64,000 nucleotides of DNA. It comes from an uncultured Clostridia bacterium (GTDB lineage: Bacteria; Bacillota; Clostridia; Christensenellales; CAG-138). Under the pieces are notes generated by a model. That model saw only the letters and a program-made list of their open reading frames with translations, ran no database searches and was not told the DNA's origin. Made by a program: the position numbers and the translations under genes. The stretch spans positions 1-64,000 of the forward strand of contig CAMKES010000009.1 of the NCBI GenBank assembly GCA_946411635.1, read 5' to 3'. Shown piece after piece: positions 23,774 through 32,649 of the stretch. The number at the start of each line of letters is the position of its first letter. The stretch's first letter is position 1.

Positions 23774-25684
23774 CTACGCGTCGGCGCGGGCTTCCTTCTG
23801 CAGGCGCTCCTTCTCGAACTGGAGCGTGTAGAGCGCGTAGTAGCGGCCCTTCTGCTCGAGCAGCTCCTGATGGTTGCCCTGCTCGACGACCTCGCCCTTG
23901 TTCAGCACGATGATGTTGTCCGCGTGCTGGATCGTGGAAAGACGGTGCGCGACGATCAGCATGGTGCCGATGTTCATCATCTTTTCGAGCGAATCCTGAA
24001 TGAGAACCTCGGTCTCGGTGTCGATGTTCGCGGTCGCCTCGTCGAGGATCATGACGGCGGGCTTGTGGATGATCGTGCGGGCGAAGCTCAACAGCTGCCG
24101 CTGTCCCGCCGAGAAGTTGTTGCCGCGTTCGCGCACGATCTCGTCGAGCCCGTGCTCGAGACGGTCGATGAAGTGATCCGCGTTGACGTAGCGGCATGCG
24201 GCCAGGACCTCGTCGTCGCTTACGCCGTCGAGACCGAGCAGGATGTTGCTGCGGATCGTGCCCGAGAACAGGAACACGTCCTGCAGCATCTGCCCGAAGT
24301 GCCTGCGCAGCGACGCGGCCTTGATCTTGCGGATGTCGACGCCGTCGATCAGGATCTCGCCCTTCTGGAACTCGTAGTTGCGGCAGATCAGCGACAGGAT
24401 CGTCGTCTTGCCGGAGCCGGTCGCGCCGACGAACGCCACGGTGTCGTTCGGGTTCACGCGGAACGACACGTCCTTCAGAACCCATTCGTCCGGAATGTAG
24501 CTGAACCAGACGTGTTTGAACTCGATCTCGCCGCGGACCTCTGTGAGCTCGATCGCGTCGGGCGCGTCCCGAAGCGCCGGTACGATGTCCATGATCGTGA
24601 AGACCTTTTCGGCGCTCGCGAACGCGGACTGCAGCCAGTTGAACTGCTCGGCAAGCTCCTGGATCGGGTTGAAGAACTTATTGATGTACATATAGAAGCT
24701 GACGATCGTGCCGACTTCCAGCGTCTGACCGAGGAACACGGCGCCGTCGAGATACCCCTTGCCGCCGAGGAAGAACAGGCACAGCACCGAGCTGATGTAC
24801 AGCATGTACACGAGCGGACGGAAGATGCCGAACACCAGGATCTGCTCGCGCTTCGCCTTGCCCAGGCGGTTGCTCTTGTCGGTAAAGTCGCGCAGCTTTT
24901 CGCCCTCGCGGTTGAAGATCTGCGTGATCTTGATGCCGGAGAGGTTTTCGGAAAGATACGTGTTGATGTCCGTCGTGCGGTCCTTGACGCGGCGGTACGC
25001 GCGGCGCGCGAACTTGCGGAAGATGATCGTGAACAGCACGATGAACGGCACGAAGCACAGCACCATCAGCGTCAGCTCGTAGTTCAGCGCGACCATCGCG
25101 GCGAACACGCCGAGGATGACGAACGCGTTCTTGACGAGGTTGACCAGAAGCGACGTGAACATCAGCGAGATCGCGTTCGTGTCGTTCGTGACGCGCGTGA
25201 CGAGCTTGCCGACCGGGATCGAGTTCATCTGCTCGTGCGAAAGTGATTCGATGTGCGTGAACAGATCCTCGCGCATGACGGAGATGATCCGCTGGCCCAC
25301 CTTCTGCAGCACGATCGCCTGCACGTAGGTGCAGATCATGGATACGATCAGGATGCTCGCGTACGTGCCGACGAGGAGGAACAGCGGTTTGAGCTCGAAG
25401 TCGGCGCGGATGAGGTCCGTGATCCTGCCGATCAGCATCGGGGACACGACGTCGTACGCGATGCCGATGAGCACGATGAAACCGACGAAAATGAACTTGC
25501 CGGCGTAGGGCTTTGCGTAGTGCATGAGGCGCTTGAGGATCTCGCCGTCCTTCATGTGCCGGTCAAAGCCGATCGCCTGCTTTTTGTCCTTGATCATGGC
25601 AAACGCGACGATCAGGATGACGGAGATCAGGCCGATGATGCCGCCTGCGAGAAGCAAGGGATAATAGTCGTGCATGTCCGTCAC
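23774..25684 (-). CDS. ABC exporter half-transporter, second subunit of a heterodimer
   Basis: The 636-residue protein has a membrane domain of six helices, preceded by an extra N-terminal helix (about 8-30). A C-terminal ATPase follows with Walker A GATGSGKTT (about 420), Walker B VMILDEAT with the catalytic Glu, and AHRLST. The signature motif reads NFSAGQRQ instead of LSGGQ. The upstream neighbour has a normal signature but an Asp for the catalytic Glu, the reciprocal pattern of TM287/288-type heterodimers with one degenerate site. Substrate is unknown; lipids, peptides and drugs are typical. The gap to the partner gene is 5 bases. Confidence 0.9.
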   Translation of the reverse strand: MTDMHDYYPLLLAGGIIGLISVILIVAFAMIKDKKQAIGFDRHMKDGEILKRLMHYAKPYAGKFIFVGFIVLIGIAYDVVSPMLIGRITDLIRADFELKPLFLLVGTYASILIVSMICTYVQAIVLQKVGQRIISVMREDLFTHIESLSHEQMNSIPVGKLVTRVTNDTNAISLMFTSLLVNLVKNAFVILGVFAAMVALNYELTLMVLCFVPFIVLFTIIFRKFARRAYRRVKDRTTDINTYLSENLSGIKITQIFNREGEKLRDFTDKSNRLGKAKREQILVFGIFRPLVYMLYISSVLCLFFLGGKGYLDGAVFLGQTLEVGTIVSFYMYINKFFNPIQELAEQFNWLQSAFASAEKVFTIMDIVPALRDAPDAIELTEVRGEIEFKHVWFSYIPDEWVLKDVSFRVNPNDTVAFVGATGSGKTTILSLICRNYEFQKGEILIDGVDIRKIKAASLRRHFGQMLQDVFLFSGTIRSNILLGLDGVSDDEVLAACRYVNADHFIDRLEHGLDEIVRERGNNFSAGQRQLLSFARTIIHKPAVMILDEATANIDTETEVLIQDSLEKMMNIGTMLIVAHRLSTIQHADNIIVLNKGEVVEQGNHQELLEQKGRYYALYTLQFEKERLQKEARADA

Positions 25685-25689
25685 CTCCT

Positions 25690-27450
25690 TTACGCGTTCG
25701 CGGCTTCTTCGAGCCGCTGCAGTTCGACCATCCGGGCGTATGCCGGACAGGTCGTCATGAGTTCGTCGTGGCTGCCGACGGCCAGGATGCGGCCGTCCTC
25801 CACGAAGATCAGCTTGTCAAGCCCGCGCACGGTCGAGATGCGGTGCGCGATCAGGATCGTCGTCCTGCCGTCCCGGGTCTCGCGGAGGTTCTGCAGGATG
25901 ACCTTTTCGGTGTCGGTGTCGACCGCCGAAACGGAGTCGTCGAGGATCAGGATCGGCGCGTTCTTCATCAGCGCGCGCGCAATGCTGATGCGCTGCTTCT
26001 GCCCGCCGGACACGGTCACGCCGCGCTCGCCGAGGATCGTCTTGTAGCCGTCGCGGAACTCGATCACGTTCGAATGCACGTCGGACAGGATCGCCGCCTG
26101 CTCGACTGCCGCTTCGTCGAGTTCGTCGTACGCGAAGTTGATGTTGTTCTCGATCGTGTCGGAGAACAGGAAGTTGTCCTGCGGGACGTACGCGCACGCG
26201 TCGCGCACCGAGCGGATCGAAACGTCCGTCACGTCGTGTCCGTCGATGAACAGCGTGCCCTTCGGCACGTTGTACGTGCGCAGGATCAGATCGACGATCG
26301 TCGTCTTGCCCGCGCCCGTCTTGCCGATGAGCCCCACGCTTTCGCCGGGCTCGATTTTGAACGACGCGTGCGAGAGCGCGTTGAACTCGCCGTCCGGATA
26401 GCAGAACGTGAGATCCCGGAACTCAATGCCGCCGCGGACGTCTTTCAGGTCCGTGACGCCCGGTTCGTCCTTTACGGTGATCTCGGCTTCCAGAAGCTCG
26501 GAAACGCGCTTCATCGACGCCTTGCCGCGCGCGCTCTTTTCGATCAGCATCGCGACCGCCATGACCGGCCATACGACCGACTGGAAGTAGGCGATGTATT
26601 CCACGAGCTGACCGGCGTTGAACTGCTTGTTGTAAACGAGCCAGCCGCCGTAGCCCAGGATGACGCAGATGACGGTCTCTACGAGCAGCACGATGAACAC
26701 GTGCATCAGCGTGGAAACGCGCACGTAATCGACGTTCGTGTCCTCGTTTTCGACGTTCAGCTTACGGAACGACAGCAGCTGCTTGAGCTCCTTCACGAAC
26801 GCCTTGATGACCGCGTAGCCCGAAAAGCTCTCCTGCGCGAAGTCACTTAGGTTCGAGAACGCGCGCTGACGGATCTCCCATTTCTTCATCATGGTCTTGC
26901 CCATCAGAACGCCGATCGCCATGATGAGACCGAGCGGGATCAGCGTGAGCAGCGTCAGCTTCACGTCCATGCGCCACATCTTGACGAACGCCAGAACGCC
27001 CAGGAACAGCGCGTCGAACAGCATCAGCATGCCGTCGCCGAAGCACTCCTGGATCGTGTCGAGGTCGTTGGTGAACAGGCTCATCAGGTTTCCGACCTTG
27101 TTGACCTGATAGTATTCGCGCGACAGGTCCTTGCAGTGGTCGAACATCTTGATGCGCAGGTCCGTCTCGACGCGGATCGCCGAGCCGAAGAAGCAGACGC
27201 GCCATAGGAACCGTCCCACGACCATGACCAGGATCACGAAGACGATTGGCAGGCAGATCTTGTCCAGCAAAAACGGCGTGTTGAATGGGACGCCGTCGAT
27301 CTGTCCCTCGTTCAGGCCGTTGATCAGCATCCGGTACAGCTCCGGAATGATCAGCTGCACGTAATCGACGAGGATCAGCGCAACGGCGCCGAGCAGCAGC
27401 TGCGGCGCGTATTTAAGATAATATCGGTTGATGTGTTTTCCGAAGATCAA
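25690..27450 (-). CDS. ABC exporter half-transporter, first subunit of a heterodimer
   Basis: I infer a TTG start at 27450 because GGAGG lies 7 bases upstream and the first helices begin just after it; the open frame continues to 27663 without coding character. The 586-residue product has six membrane helices (about 15-310). Its ATPase has Walker A GKTGAGKTT, signature VSGGQKQR, Walker B LILDDS and AHRIST. The catalytic Glu after Walker B is Asp, so this site probably hydrolyses ATP poorly. It pairs with the 23774-25684 gene. A promoter with TATAAT lies at 27514-27519. Confidence 0.9.
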   Translation of the reverse strand: MIFGKHINRYYLKYAPQLLLGAVALILVDYVQLIIPELYRMLINGLNEGQIDGVPFNTPFLLDKICLPIVFVILVMVVGRFLWRVCFFGSAIRVETDLRIKMFDHCKDLSREYYQVNKVGNLMSLFTNDLDTIQECFGDGMLMLFDALFLGVLAFVKMWRMDVKLTLLTLIPLGLIMAIGVLMGKTMMKKWEIRQRAFSNLSDFAQESFSGYAVIKAFVKELKQLLSFRKLNVENEDTNVDYVRVSTLMHVFIVLLVETVICVILGYGGWLVYNKQFNAGQLVEYIAYFQSVVWPVMAVAMLIEKSARGKASMKRVSELLEAEITVKDEPGVTDLKDVRGGIEFRDLTFCYPDGEFNALSHASFKIEPGESVGLIGKTGAGKTTIVDLILRTYNVPKGTLFIDGHDVTDVSIRSVRDACAYVPQDNFLFSDTIENNINFAYDELDEAAVEQAAILSDVHSNVIEFRDGYKTILGERGVTVSGGQKQRISIARALMKNAPILILDDSVSAVDTDTEKVILQNLRETRDGRTTILIAHRISTVRGLDKLIFVEDGRILAVGSHDELMTTCPAYARMVELQRLEEAANA

Positions 27451-27513
27451 GGGGATACCTCCGGCCGGGTCCGGCCCGTCCGATGCGTTCGGGCGCAACG
27501 TGTCGTTACCTTC

Positions 27514-27541
27514 ATTATAAAGGAAACGTGGGAAAAAGCAA
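27514..27541 (-). promoter_or_regulatory. Promoter of the heterodimeric ABC exporter operon
   Basis: TTGCTT (27536-27541) lies 16 bp from TATAAT (27514-27519) on the minus strand. The leader to the TTG start is about 60 bases. Confidence 0.6.
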
Positions 27542-27680
27542 GCAATTTTTGTGTCCGATGGAAACAATTTTCCGCCGTGCACGAAAGAACGGAAGCCGTT
27601 CGGTTTCATGATCGGTTTTTCTTTTCTGCAGACCCGATACCGGTATCGATCGGGCTTTGACAATCACCCTTTTAGGCGGA

Positions 27681-28157
27681 TTATGATTCGTTAACCCGTT
27701 TGCCGGACATGTGCTCGATCATAAGCGCCAAACAGGTAACCCTTGGAAAAGCGTTTATCAGTTCCCTTTTGAGATATTCTTCGTCATCCGTAAACTTTCT
27801 GACAAGGTTCGTGCAGATTTCCTGTTTCTTCGCATCATCCTCTACAATATGCATTCGTCCGAACACAACTACGCTGTTGAAATTGAGCGCCCATTCACCT
27901 TCTTTGCGAAAGCCCTCATCCATCACAAAGTAACTGACCTTGTTGCATGCGGCAATGGCGTCTATCTTATGACCGGTTTTTGCACAATGGAAATATATGG
28001 TATTGTCTGCTTCGGAATACCAATGATCCATCGGAATGCCGTATGGATACCCATCGTCACCGATCATAGAAAGAACCCCTCTCGGCTGTGTTTTAAGCAC
28101 ATGAATACATTCTTCATTGCTTATCTTTTGCTTGAACCTCCGCATTTCTCTGAACAT
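27681..28157 (-). CDS. Pyridoxamine 5'-phosphate oxidase-fold flavoprotein
   Basis: The start at 28157 follows AAGGAG. The 158-residue protein matches the Nim/PNPOx-like split-barrel family: EECIHVLKTQPRGVLSMIG, then GYPYGIPMDHWYSEADNTIYFHCAKTGHK. Such proteins bind FMN as dimers and reduce small molecules; nitroimidazole reduction is one known activity, but substrate cannot be read here. It is a single gene with TTGTCA-17-TAAGAT at 28194-28222. GC content is lower than in flanking genes, which hints at recent acquisition. Confidence 0.85.
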   Translation of the reverse strand: MFREMRRFKQKISNEECIHVLKTQPRGVLSMIGDDGYPYGIPMDHWYSEADNTIYFHCAKTGHKIDAIAACNKVSYFVMDEGFRKEGEWALNFNSVVVFGRMHIVEDDAKKQEICTNLVRKFTDDEEYLKRELINAFPRVTCLALMIEHMSGKRVNES

Positions 28158-28193
28158 TTCTTTCTCCTTCGCAAATCTCGGTTTGTTGACTGT

Positions 28194-28222
28194 ATCTTAT
28201 CACAGGTCCCGACGGCTGACAA
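28194..28222 (-). promoter_or_regulatory. Promoter of the PNPOx-like gene
   Basis: TTGTCA (28217-28222) is 17 bp from TAAGAT (28194-28199) on the minus strand. Confidence 0.65.
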
Positions 28223-28267
28223 CCCAAAAGCACATTCGGAAGAAATCGCCGGTGCTTTTTCTGCCCG

Positions 28268-28297
28268 AAAAAAGAAAGGGCGTTGAAGCCCTTTCTT
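28268..28297 (-). terminator. Terminator of pckA
   Basis: AAAGGGC pairs with GCCCTTT over a 6-base loop and is followed on the minus strand by CTTTTTT. Confidence 0.8.
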
Positions 28298-28357
28298 CTT
28301 ACCGTTGATTGGTTTGCATTTTTCGCCGCACGTGTTCCGGTTCGGTTATCGACAGCC

Positions 28358-29956
28358 TTACGCCCTGGGACCGGCGTTCTTGATCGCGTCGGGCATATCC
28401 GGATACTTCGACTCGAAGTTCTTCTGGAACATGCCGGCAAGCTTCTTTGCCTGCGCGTCGTACGCCGCCTTGTCCGCCCAGAGGTTTCTGGGATCCATGA
28501 TCTCGGCGGGCACGTCGGCGCCGGGCACGAACGCGGGCACGTCGAGGTTAAAGAGGTCGTTGTGCGTGAACGGAACGTTTTCCTTCGCGTACGCGTCGTT
28601 CAAAGCGGCGGTGATCATCGCGCGGGTGTAGCGCAGCTTCATGCGCGGGTTCTTGGTGCCGTCGGGATTGACCGCGGGACCGCTGACCCAGCCGGTGTTC
28701 ACGAGGTAGACCTTCGTGTTGTACTTTTCGATGCGTTCGCCGAGCATGCCCGCGTAGACCGACGCGCGCAGCGGCATGAACGGCTCGCCGAACAGCGTGG
28801 AGAACGTCGGGACCGGCTCGTTGATGCCGATCTCGGTGCCGGCGACCTTCGAGGTGAAGCCGGTCACGAACTGATACATCGCCGCTTCCTTCGAGAGCAG
28901 GGAGATGGGCGGGAGCACGCCGAACGAGTCGCAGGTCAGGAAGATGACGACCTTCGGGATGCCGCCGATGCCGGGGATCGCGGCGTTCGGGATGTACTCG
29001 ACCGGATAGCCGACACGGCTGTTGATCGCAAGGCTCGGATCGGAATAGTCCGGATGGCGCTTCTCGTTGACCACGACGTTCTCGACCAGTGCGCCGAAGC
29101 GGATCGCGCGGTAGATCTCGGGCTGTTCCTCCTCGACGAGGTCGATGCACTTCGCGTAGCAGCCGCCTTCGATGTTGAAGATGCCCTCTTCGTCCCAGCC
29201 GTGCTCGTCGTCGCCGATCAGCATGCGGTTCGGGTCGGCGGACAGCGTCGTTTTGCCGGTGCCGGAAAGACCGAAGAAGACCGCGGTCTCTTTCGTTTCG
29301 GGATCCATGTTCGCCGAGCAGTGCATGGGCAGCGTGCCCTCGAGCGGCAGCACGAAGTTCATGGTGGAGAAGACGGATTTCTTGATCTCGCCCGCGTACT
29401 GGCTGCCCGCGACGAGGATCGCGTGCGCCTCGTAGTCGATCATGATCGCGGCTTCGGAACGCGTGCCGTCGATCTCCGGGCTGCACTTGAAGCCCGGGCA
29501 GGCGATCAGCGTGTAATCCGGCTCGCCGAAGGAAGCGAGCTCCTCCTCGGTCGGACGCACGAGCAGGTCGCGGATGAACAGCGCTTCGCTCGCGAGCTCG
29601 CAGATCACGCGGAATTTCTTTGCGTATTTCTTGTCCGCGCCGGCGAAGCCGTCGAACACGAACACGTCGCGGCCCTGCAGGTACGCGACCATCTTGGCCT
29701 TGATCGCGTCGAACTTCTCACGCTTGACGGGCACGTTCACCTTGCCCCATGCGATCAGGTCGTGCACGCCTTCGCTGTCCACGATGAACTTGTCCTGTGC
29801 GCTGCGGCCGGTGTATTTGCCGGTCTTGACGAGCAGCGCGCCGTTGTCCATGATGACGCCTTCCTTGCGCGCGAGCGCGTGTTCGTAGAGCTCCGGGACC
29901 GTCAGATTGCGGTAGACCGCCTTCGGGTTGATGATGCCGAGATATTCGAGATCCAT
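28358..29956 (-). CDS. pckA: ATP-dependent phosphoenolpyruvate carboxykinase
   Basis: The start at 29956 (MDLEYLGI) follows AAAGGAG with 8-base spacing. The 532-residue length is typical of the ATP-using enzyme. Visible motifs are the kinase loop GLSGTGKTTLS (about 240), the metal-binding GDDEHGWDEEGIFN, and RSEAAIMIDYE. It interconverts oxaloacetate plus ATP with PEP plus CO2 plus ADP. In gut anaerobes it often runs in the carboxylating direction. A leader hairpin (29987-30012) separates the promoter at 30024-30052 from the ribosome site. Confidence 0.96.
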   Translation of the reverse strand: MDLEYLGIINPKAVYRNLTVPELYEHALARKEGVIMDNGALLVKTGKYTGRSAQDKFIVDSEGVHDLIAWGKVNVPVKREKFDAIKAKMVAYLQGRDVFVFDGFAGADKKYAKKFRVICELASEALFIRDLLVRPTEEELASFGEPDYTLIACPGFKCSPEIDGTRSEAAIMIDYEAHAILVAGSQYAGEIKKSVFSTMNFVLPLEGTLPMHCSANMDPETKETAVFFGLSGTGKTTLSADPNRMLIGDDEHGWDEEGIFNIEGGCYAKCIDLVEEEQPEIYRAIRFGALVENVVVNEKRHPDYSDPSLAINSRVGYPVEYIPNAAIPGIGGIPKVVIFLTCDSFGVLPPISLLSKEAAMYQFVTGFTSKVAGTEIGINEPVPTFSTLFGEPFMPLRASVYAGMLGERIEKYNTKVYLVNTGWVSGPAVNPDGTKNPRMKLRYTRAMITAALNDAYAKENVPFTHNDLFNLDVPAFVPGADVPAEIMDPRNLWADKAAYDAQAKKLAGMFQKNFESKYPDMPDAIKNAGPRA

Positions 29957-30023
29957 TTCGTATTCTCCTTTGCTGTGATGCATTGCGGGGCGGCGGTTTC
30001 CCATACCGCCCCATCTTACCTTC

Positions 30024-30052
30024 AGTATACGCCATCCCGCGCGCGTTTGCAA
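30024..30052 (-). promoter_or_regulatory. Promoter of pckA
   Basis: TTGCAA (30047-30052) is 17 bp from TATACT (30024-30029). Downstream GGGGCGG and CCGCCCC form a leader hairpin at 29987-30012. Confidence 0.75.
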
Positions 30053-30065
30053 GGGGAAACGGCAT

Positions 30066-30090
30066 GAAAAAAGCCTCCCGCAGGGGAGGC
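30066..30090 (-). terminator. Terminator of the GH3/DUF1846/L,D-transpeptidase operon
   Basis: GCCTCCC-GCAG-GGGAGGC is followed by T6 on the minus strand. Confidence 0.85.
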
Positions 30091-30116
30091 GAAGATTCGG
30101 GTTTCGGGGACGGCGC

Positions 30117-31148
30117 TCACGAGCCAGCGAACGGATAGACCGCGCGGTACGGATTGTTCGGATCGGGATCGGTCGGGTCCCAGCCGTAGCCGTGCCGGTC
30201 GGTGTACGGCTCCTCCCAGATGACCGCGGGCGGTTTTTCCGCGATCGGGCCGTCGTCATTGACGATGCGGACGCTCACGGTCTCGTCGGCGGACAGGTCG
30301 TAGATCCATTTCGCGTCGCCGACGGTCACGCGGACGCATCCGTCCGAAGCGACCGAACCGAGCTTTTCAAACTTGTGCATGTCGCACATCGAATGTCCCT
30401 GCTCGGCCTTCGTCGCGTCGACGCTGATCGGCACGGAATGGAACAGATAGTGGTGTTTGAACCGGCATGCCCAGAAGCCGTAGCAGCGCGTGTCGCCGGT
30501 GCCGAGCTTGTGATATGCGTAGCGTTCGGTGATCTTGTAGCTGCCGGTCGGCGTTTCGTGGCCTTTTCTGCCGGTCGAGCAGATCATGACGCGCAGCTGG
30601 ATCCAGTCGCCGTCCTGCGCTTCGTACGCGACGACGCTCTGCGAGCCGAGATACACGACGAGAAGCTTCTGCCCGTCGCGCTCCGGCCGTTCGGTCGGGG
30701 TGTACAGCGGCACGGCGCAGATCACCTCGGCCGGCGCTTCGCCCGGGGCGACGGCGCCGTTTTCATCGCACGGAAAGAAGCAGGGCTCCGTTTCGCCGAC
30801 CGAGCCGTAGGCAAAGCACGCGCCGTCGGAATCGCGCCGGACGGCGCCGGGCGCGTCGAGCGCCGAGAATCCGCTGCGAAGCCGCATCCCGTCGGGCAGC
30901 GCAAGCGCGGCGAACGGCTCCGGCTCGGGCGTCGGCTCCGGCGTGGGTTCGGGCGTCGGCTCCGGCGTGGGCGCGGGCGTGTCCGTCGGCGCGGGCGTGA
31001 CCGCTTCGATCACGTCTTCCCCGACCGGCGCGCTCGCAGAAGGCGCTGCGGTGCGTTCCGGCGCGTCGGTTTCCGGTACGGATGCGGGTTCTCCTCCCGC
31101 GCACGCCGCAAGCAGCAGCGCAAGGAGGAGCAGAAGGACTCGTTTCAT
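30117..31148 (-). CDS. L,D-transpeptidase (YkuD) lipoprotein
   Basis: The 343-residue product has a lipobox LAAC, a long PTPEPTPEP stalk (about 50-78) and a C-terminal YkuD domain. The motif is SVASDGCVRVTVGDAKWIYD, with the catalytic Cys in SDGC where SHGC is usual, and the upstream His lies in FHSVPIS. YkuD enzymes form 3-3 peptidoglycan cross-links or attach proteins to the wall outside the membrane. It starts 2 bases after the DUF1846 stop and ends the operon. The His-to-Asp change next to Cys is found in many Clostridia members, so I regard the enzyme as active. Confidence 0.87.
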   Translation of the reverse strand: MKRVLLLLLALLLAACAGGEPASVPETDAPERTAAPSASAPVGEDVIEAVTPAPTDTPAPTPEPTPEPTPEPTPEPEPFAALALPDGMRLRSGFSALDAPGAVRRDSDGACFAYGSVGETEPCFFPCDENGAVAPGEAPAEVICAVPLYTPTERPERDGQKLLVVYLGSQSVVAYEAQDGDWIQLRVMICSTGRKGHETPTGSYKITERYAYHKLGTGDTRCYGFWACRFKHHYLFHSVPISVDATKAEQGHSMCDMHKFEKLGSVASDGCVRVTVGDAKWIYDLSADETVSVRIVNDDGPIAEKPPAVIWEEPYTDRHGYGWDPTDPDPNNPYRAVYPFAGS

Positions 31149-31150
31149 GA

Positions 31151-32638
31151 TCAGTTCTTGTCGTAAAGGCGGTTGGTCTTGCGCTGCGGCTCGCAGGTCA
31201 GGTTGACGCCGAGACGGCGGTAGACCTCGAGGTCCACGCGCGAAAGCATGACGGTCGAATGCGCTTCGAGACCCTTGAGGCTTCCGAGCGCCTTCATGGC
31301 GCGTCCGGCGGTCGGGTTCATCGTGGCGCAGATGCTGAGCGCGTATAGAAGCTCGTCGCTGTGCAGACGCGGGTTTTCACTGCCGAAATGGTTCGTTTTG
31401 AGCTCGCGGATCGGCTGCAGAACGATCGGCGCGATCAGGTCGATGTCCGGCTGGATGCCTGCGAGCGCCTTCAGCGCGTTCATCAGCGCGCCCGCCGCGG
31501 CGCCCATCATCGTGCCGTTCTTGCCGGTGACCATGCTGCCGTCGGGCAGCTCGATCGCCATTGCGGCGCCGCCGGTCTCCTTATCGCGCGCAAGCGCCGC
31601 CGCCACGACGGGACGGTCGGCGATCGTCACGTTCGCGCGGGTCATCAGGTATTCCGCCTTGTCGACCTGTTCGCGGTCGATGAGACCGCGCTTGCACGCG
31701 CACGCCGCGCTGTAGTAGCGGCGGATGATCTCCTGGCACGCGGCCTTGCGCACCGCGTCGTCGTCGGTGATGCAGAAGCCGACCATGTTGACGCCCATGT
31801 CCGTCGGCGAATGATAGGGCGAAGTGCCGTAGATGTGCTCGAACATCGCGTTCAGCACGGGGAAGGACTCGACGTCGCGGTTGTAGTTCGTGGTCGTCTG
31901 CCCGTACGCCTCGAGGTGGAACGGGTCGATCAGGTTCACGTCGTCGAGGTCGGTCGTCGCCGCCTCGTACGCGAGGTTGACCGGATGCGACACCGGCAGG
32001 TTCCAGATCGGGAACGTCTCGAACTTCGCGTAGCCCGCGCGCACACCGCGCGCGTATTCCTGATAGACCTGCGAAAGGCACACGGCGAGCTTGCCGCTGC
32101 CCGGACCCGGCGCGGTGACGACGACCAGCGGCCGCGTCGTTTCCACGAACTCGTTTTTGCCGAAGCCCTCGGGGCTCAGGATCAGACCCGGGTTCTGCGG
32201 ATAGCCCGCGATCGGATAGTGCCGGTAGACCTTGACGCCCAGCCGCTCGAGCCGCGCGCTGAACGCGTCGACCGAGGGCTGCCCGGCGTACCGCGTGATG
32301 ACGACGCCGGAAACGAGCAGTCCCTTCTTCCGGAACGCGTCGGTGAGCCGCAGCACCTCGCGGTCGTACGCGATGTCGAGGTCGTTGCGCACCTTGTTGT
32401 GCTCGATGTCGCCCGCGTGGATCGCAATGATGATCTCCGCGCTGTCCTTGAGCTGTTCCAGCATGCGGATCTTGCTGTCCGGCGCAAAGCCCGGCAGCAC
32501 GCGCGCCGCGTGATAGTCGTCGAACAGCTTGCCGCCGAACTCCAGATACAGCTTGTCCCCGAAGCGCTCGATGCGCTCCAGGATCTTCTGCGACTGCATC
32601 GAAATGTACTTGTCGTTGTCAAACCCGATCCTTGCCAT
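31151..32638 (-). CDS. DUF1846 family protein
   Basis: The start at 32638 (MARIGFDN) follows GAGGAGAGG; the frame is open 15 bases further. The 495-residue protein matches DUF1846: IGFDNDKYISMQSQKI, then KLYLEFGGKLFDDYHAARVL, then APGPGSGKLAVCL, which looks like a nucleotide-binding loop. The family is conserved in Firmicutes; a kinase/phosphatase or metabolic role is debated and I cannot assign one. It lies between the GH3 glycosidase (11-base gap) and the YkuD transpeptidase (2-base gap), but its lack of a signal peptide places it in the cytoplasm. Confidence 0.9.
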   Translation of the reverse strand: MARIGFDNDKYISMQSQKILERIERFGDKLYLEFGGKLFDDYHAARVLPGFAPDSKIRMLEQLKDSAEIIIAIHAGDIEHNKVRNDLDIAYDREVLRLTDAFRKKGLLVSGVVITRYAGQPSVDAFSARLERLGVKVYRHYPIAGYPQNPGLILSPEGFGKNEFVETTRPLVVVTAPGPGSGKLAVCLSQVYQEYARGVRAGYAKFETFPIWNLPVSHPVNLAYEAATTDLDDVNLIDPFHLEAYGQTTTNYNRDVESFPVLNAMFEHIYGTSPYHSPTDMGVNMVGFCITDDDAVRKAACQEIIRRYYSAACACKRGLIDREQVDKAEYLMTRANVTIADRPVVAAALARDKETGGAAMAIELPDGSMVTGKNGTMMGAAAGALMNALKALAGIQPDIDLIAPIVLQPIRELKTNHFGSENPRLHSDELLYALSICATMNPTAGRAMKALGSLKGLEAHSTVMLSRVDLEVYRRLGVNLTCEPQRKTNRLYDKN

Positions 32639-32649
32639 AGTCCCTCTCC

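Noticed and set aside
22101..24485. A 794-residue minus-strand open frame
   Set aside because: It overlaps asnS on the other strand and the ABC gene in a different frame; composition is Arg/His-rich and lacks a ribosome site. It is a high-GC shadow.
28158..28190. A T-box or other leader for the genes near 28 kb
   Set aside because: The gaps are short and contain only a promoter and ribosome sites.
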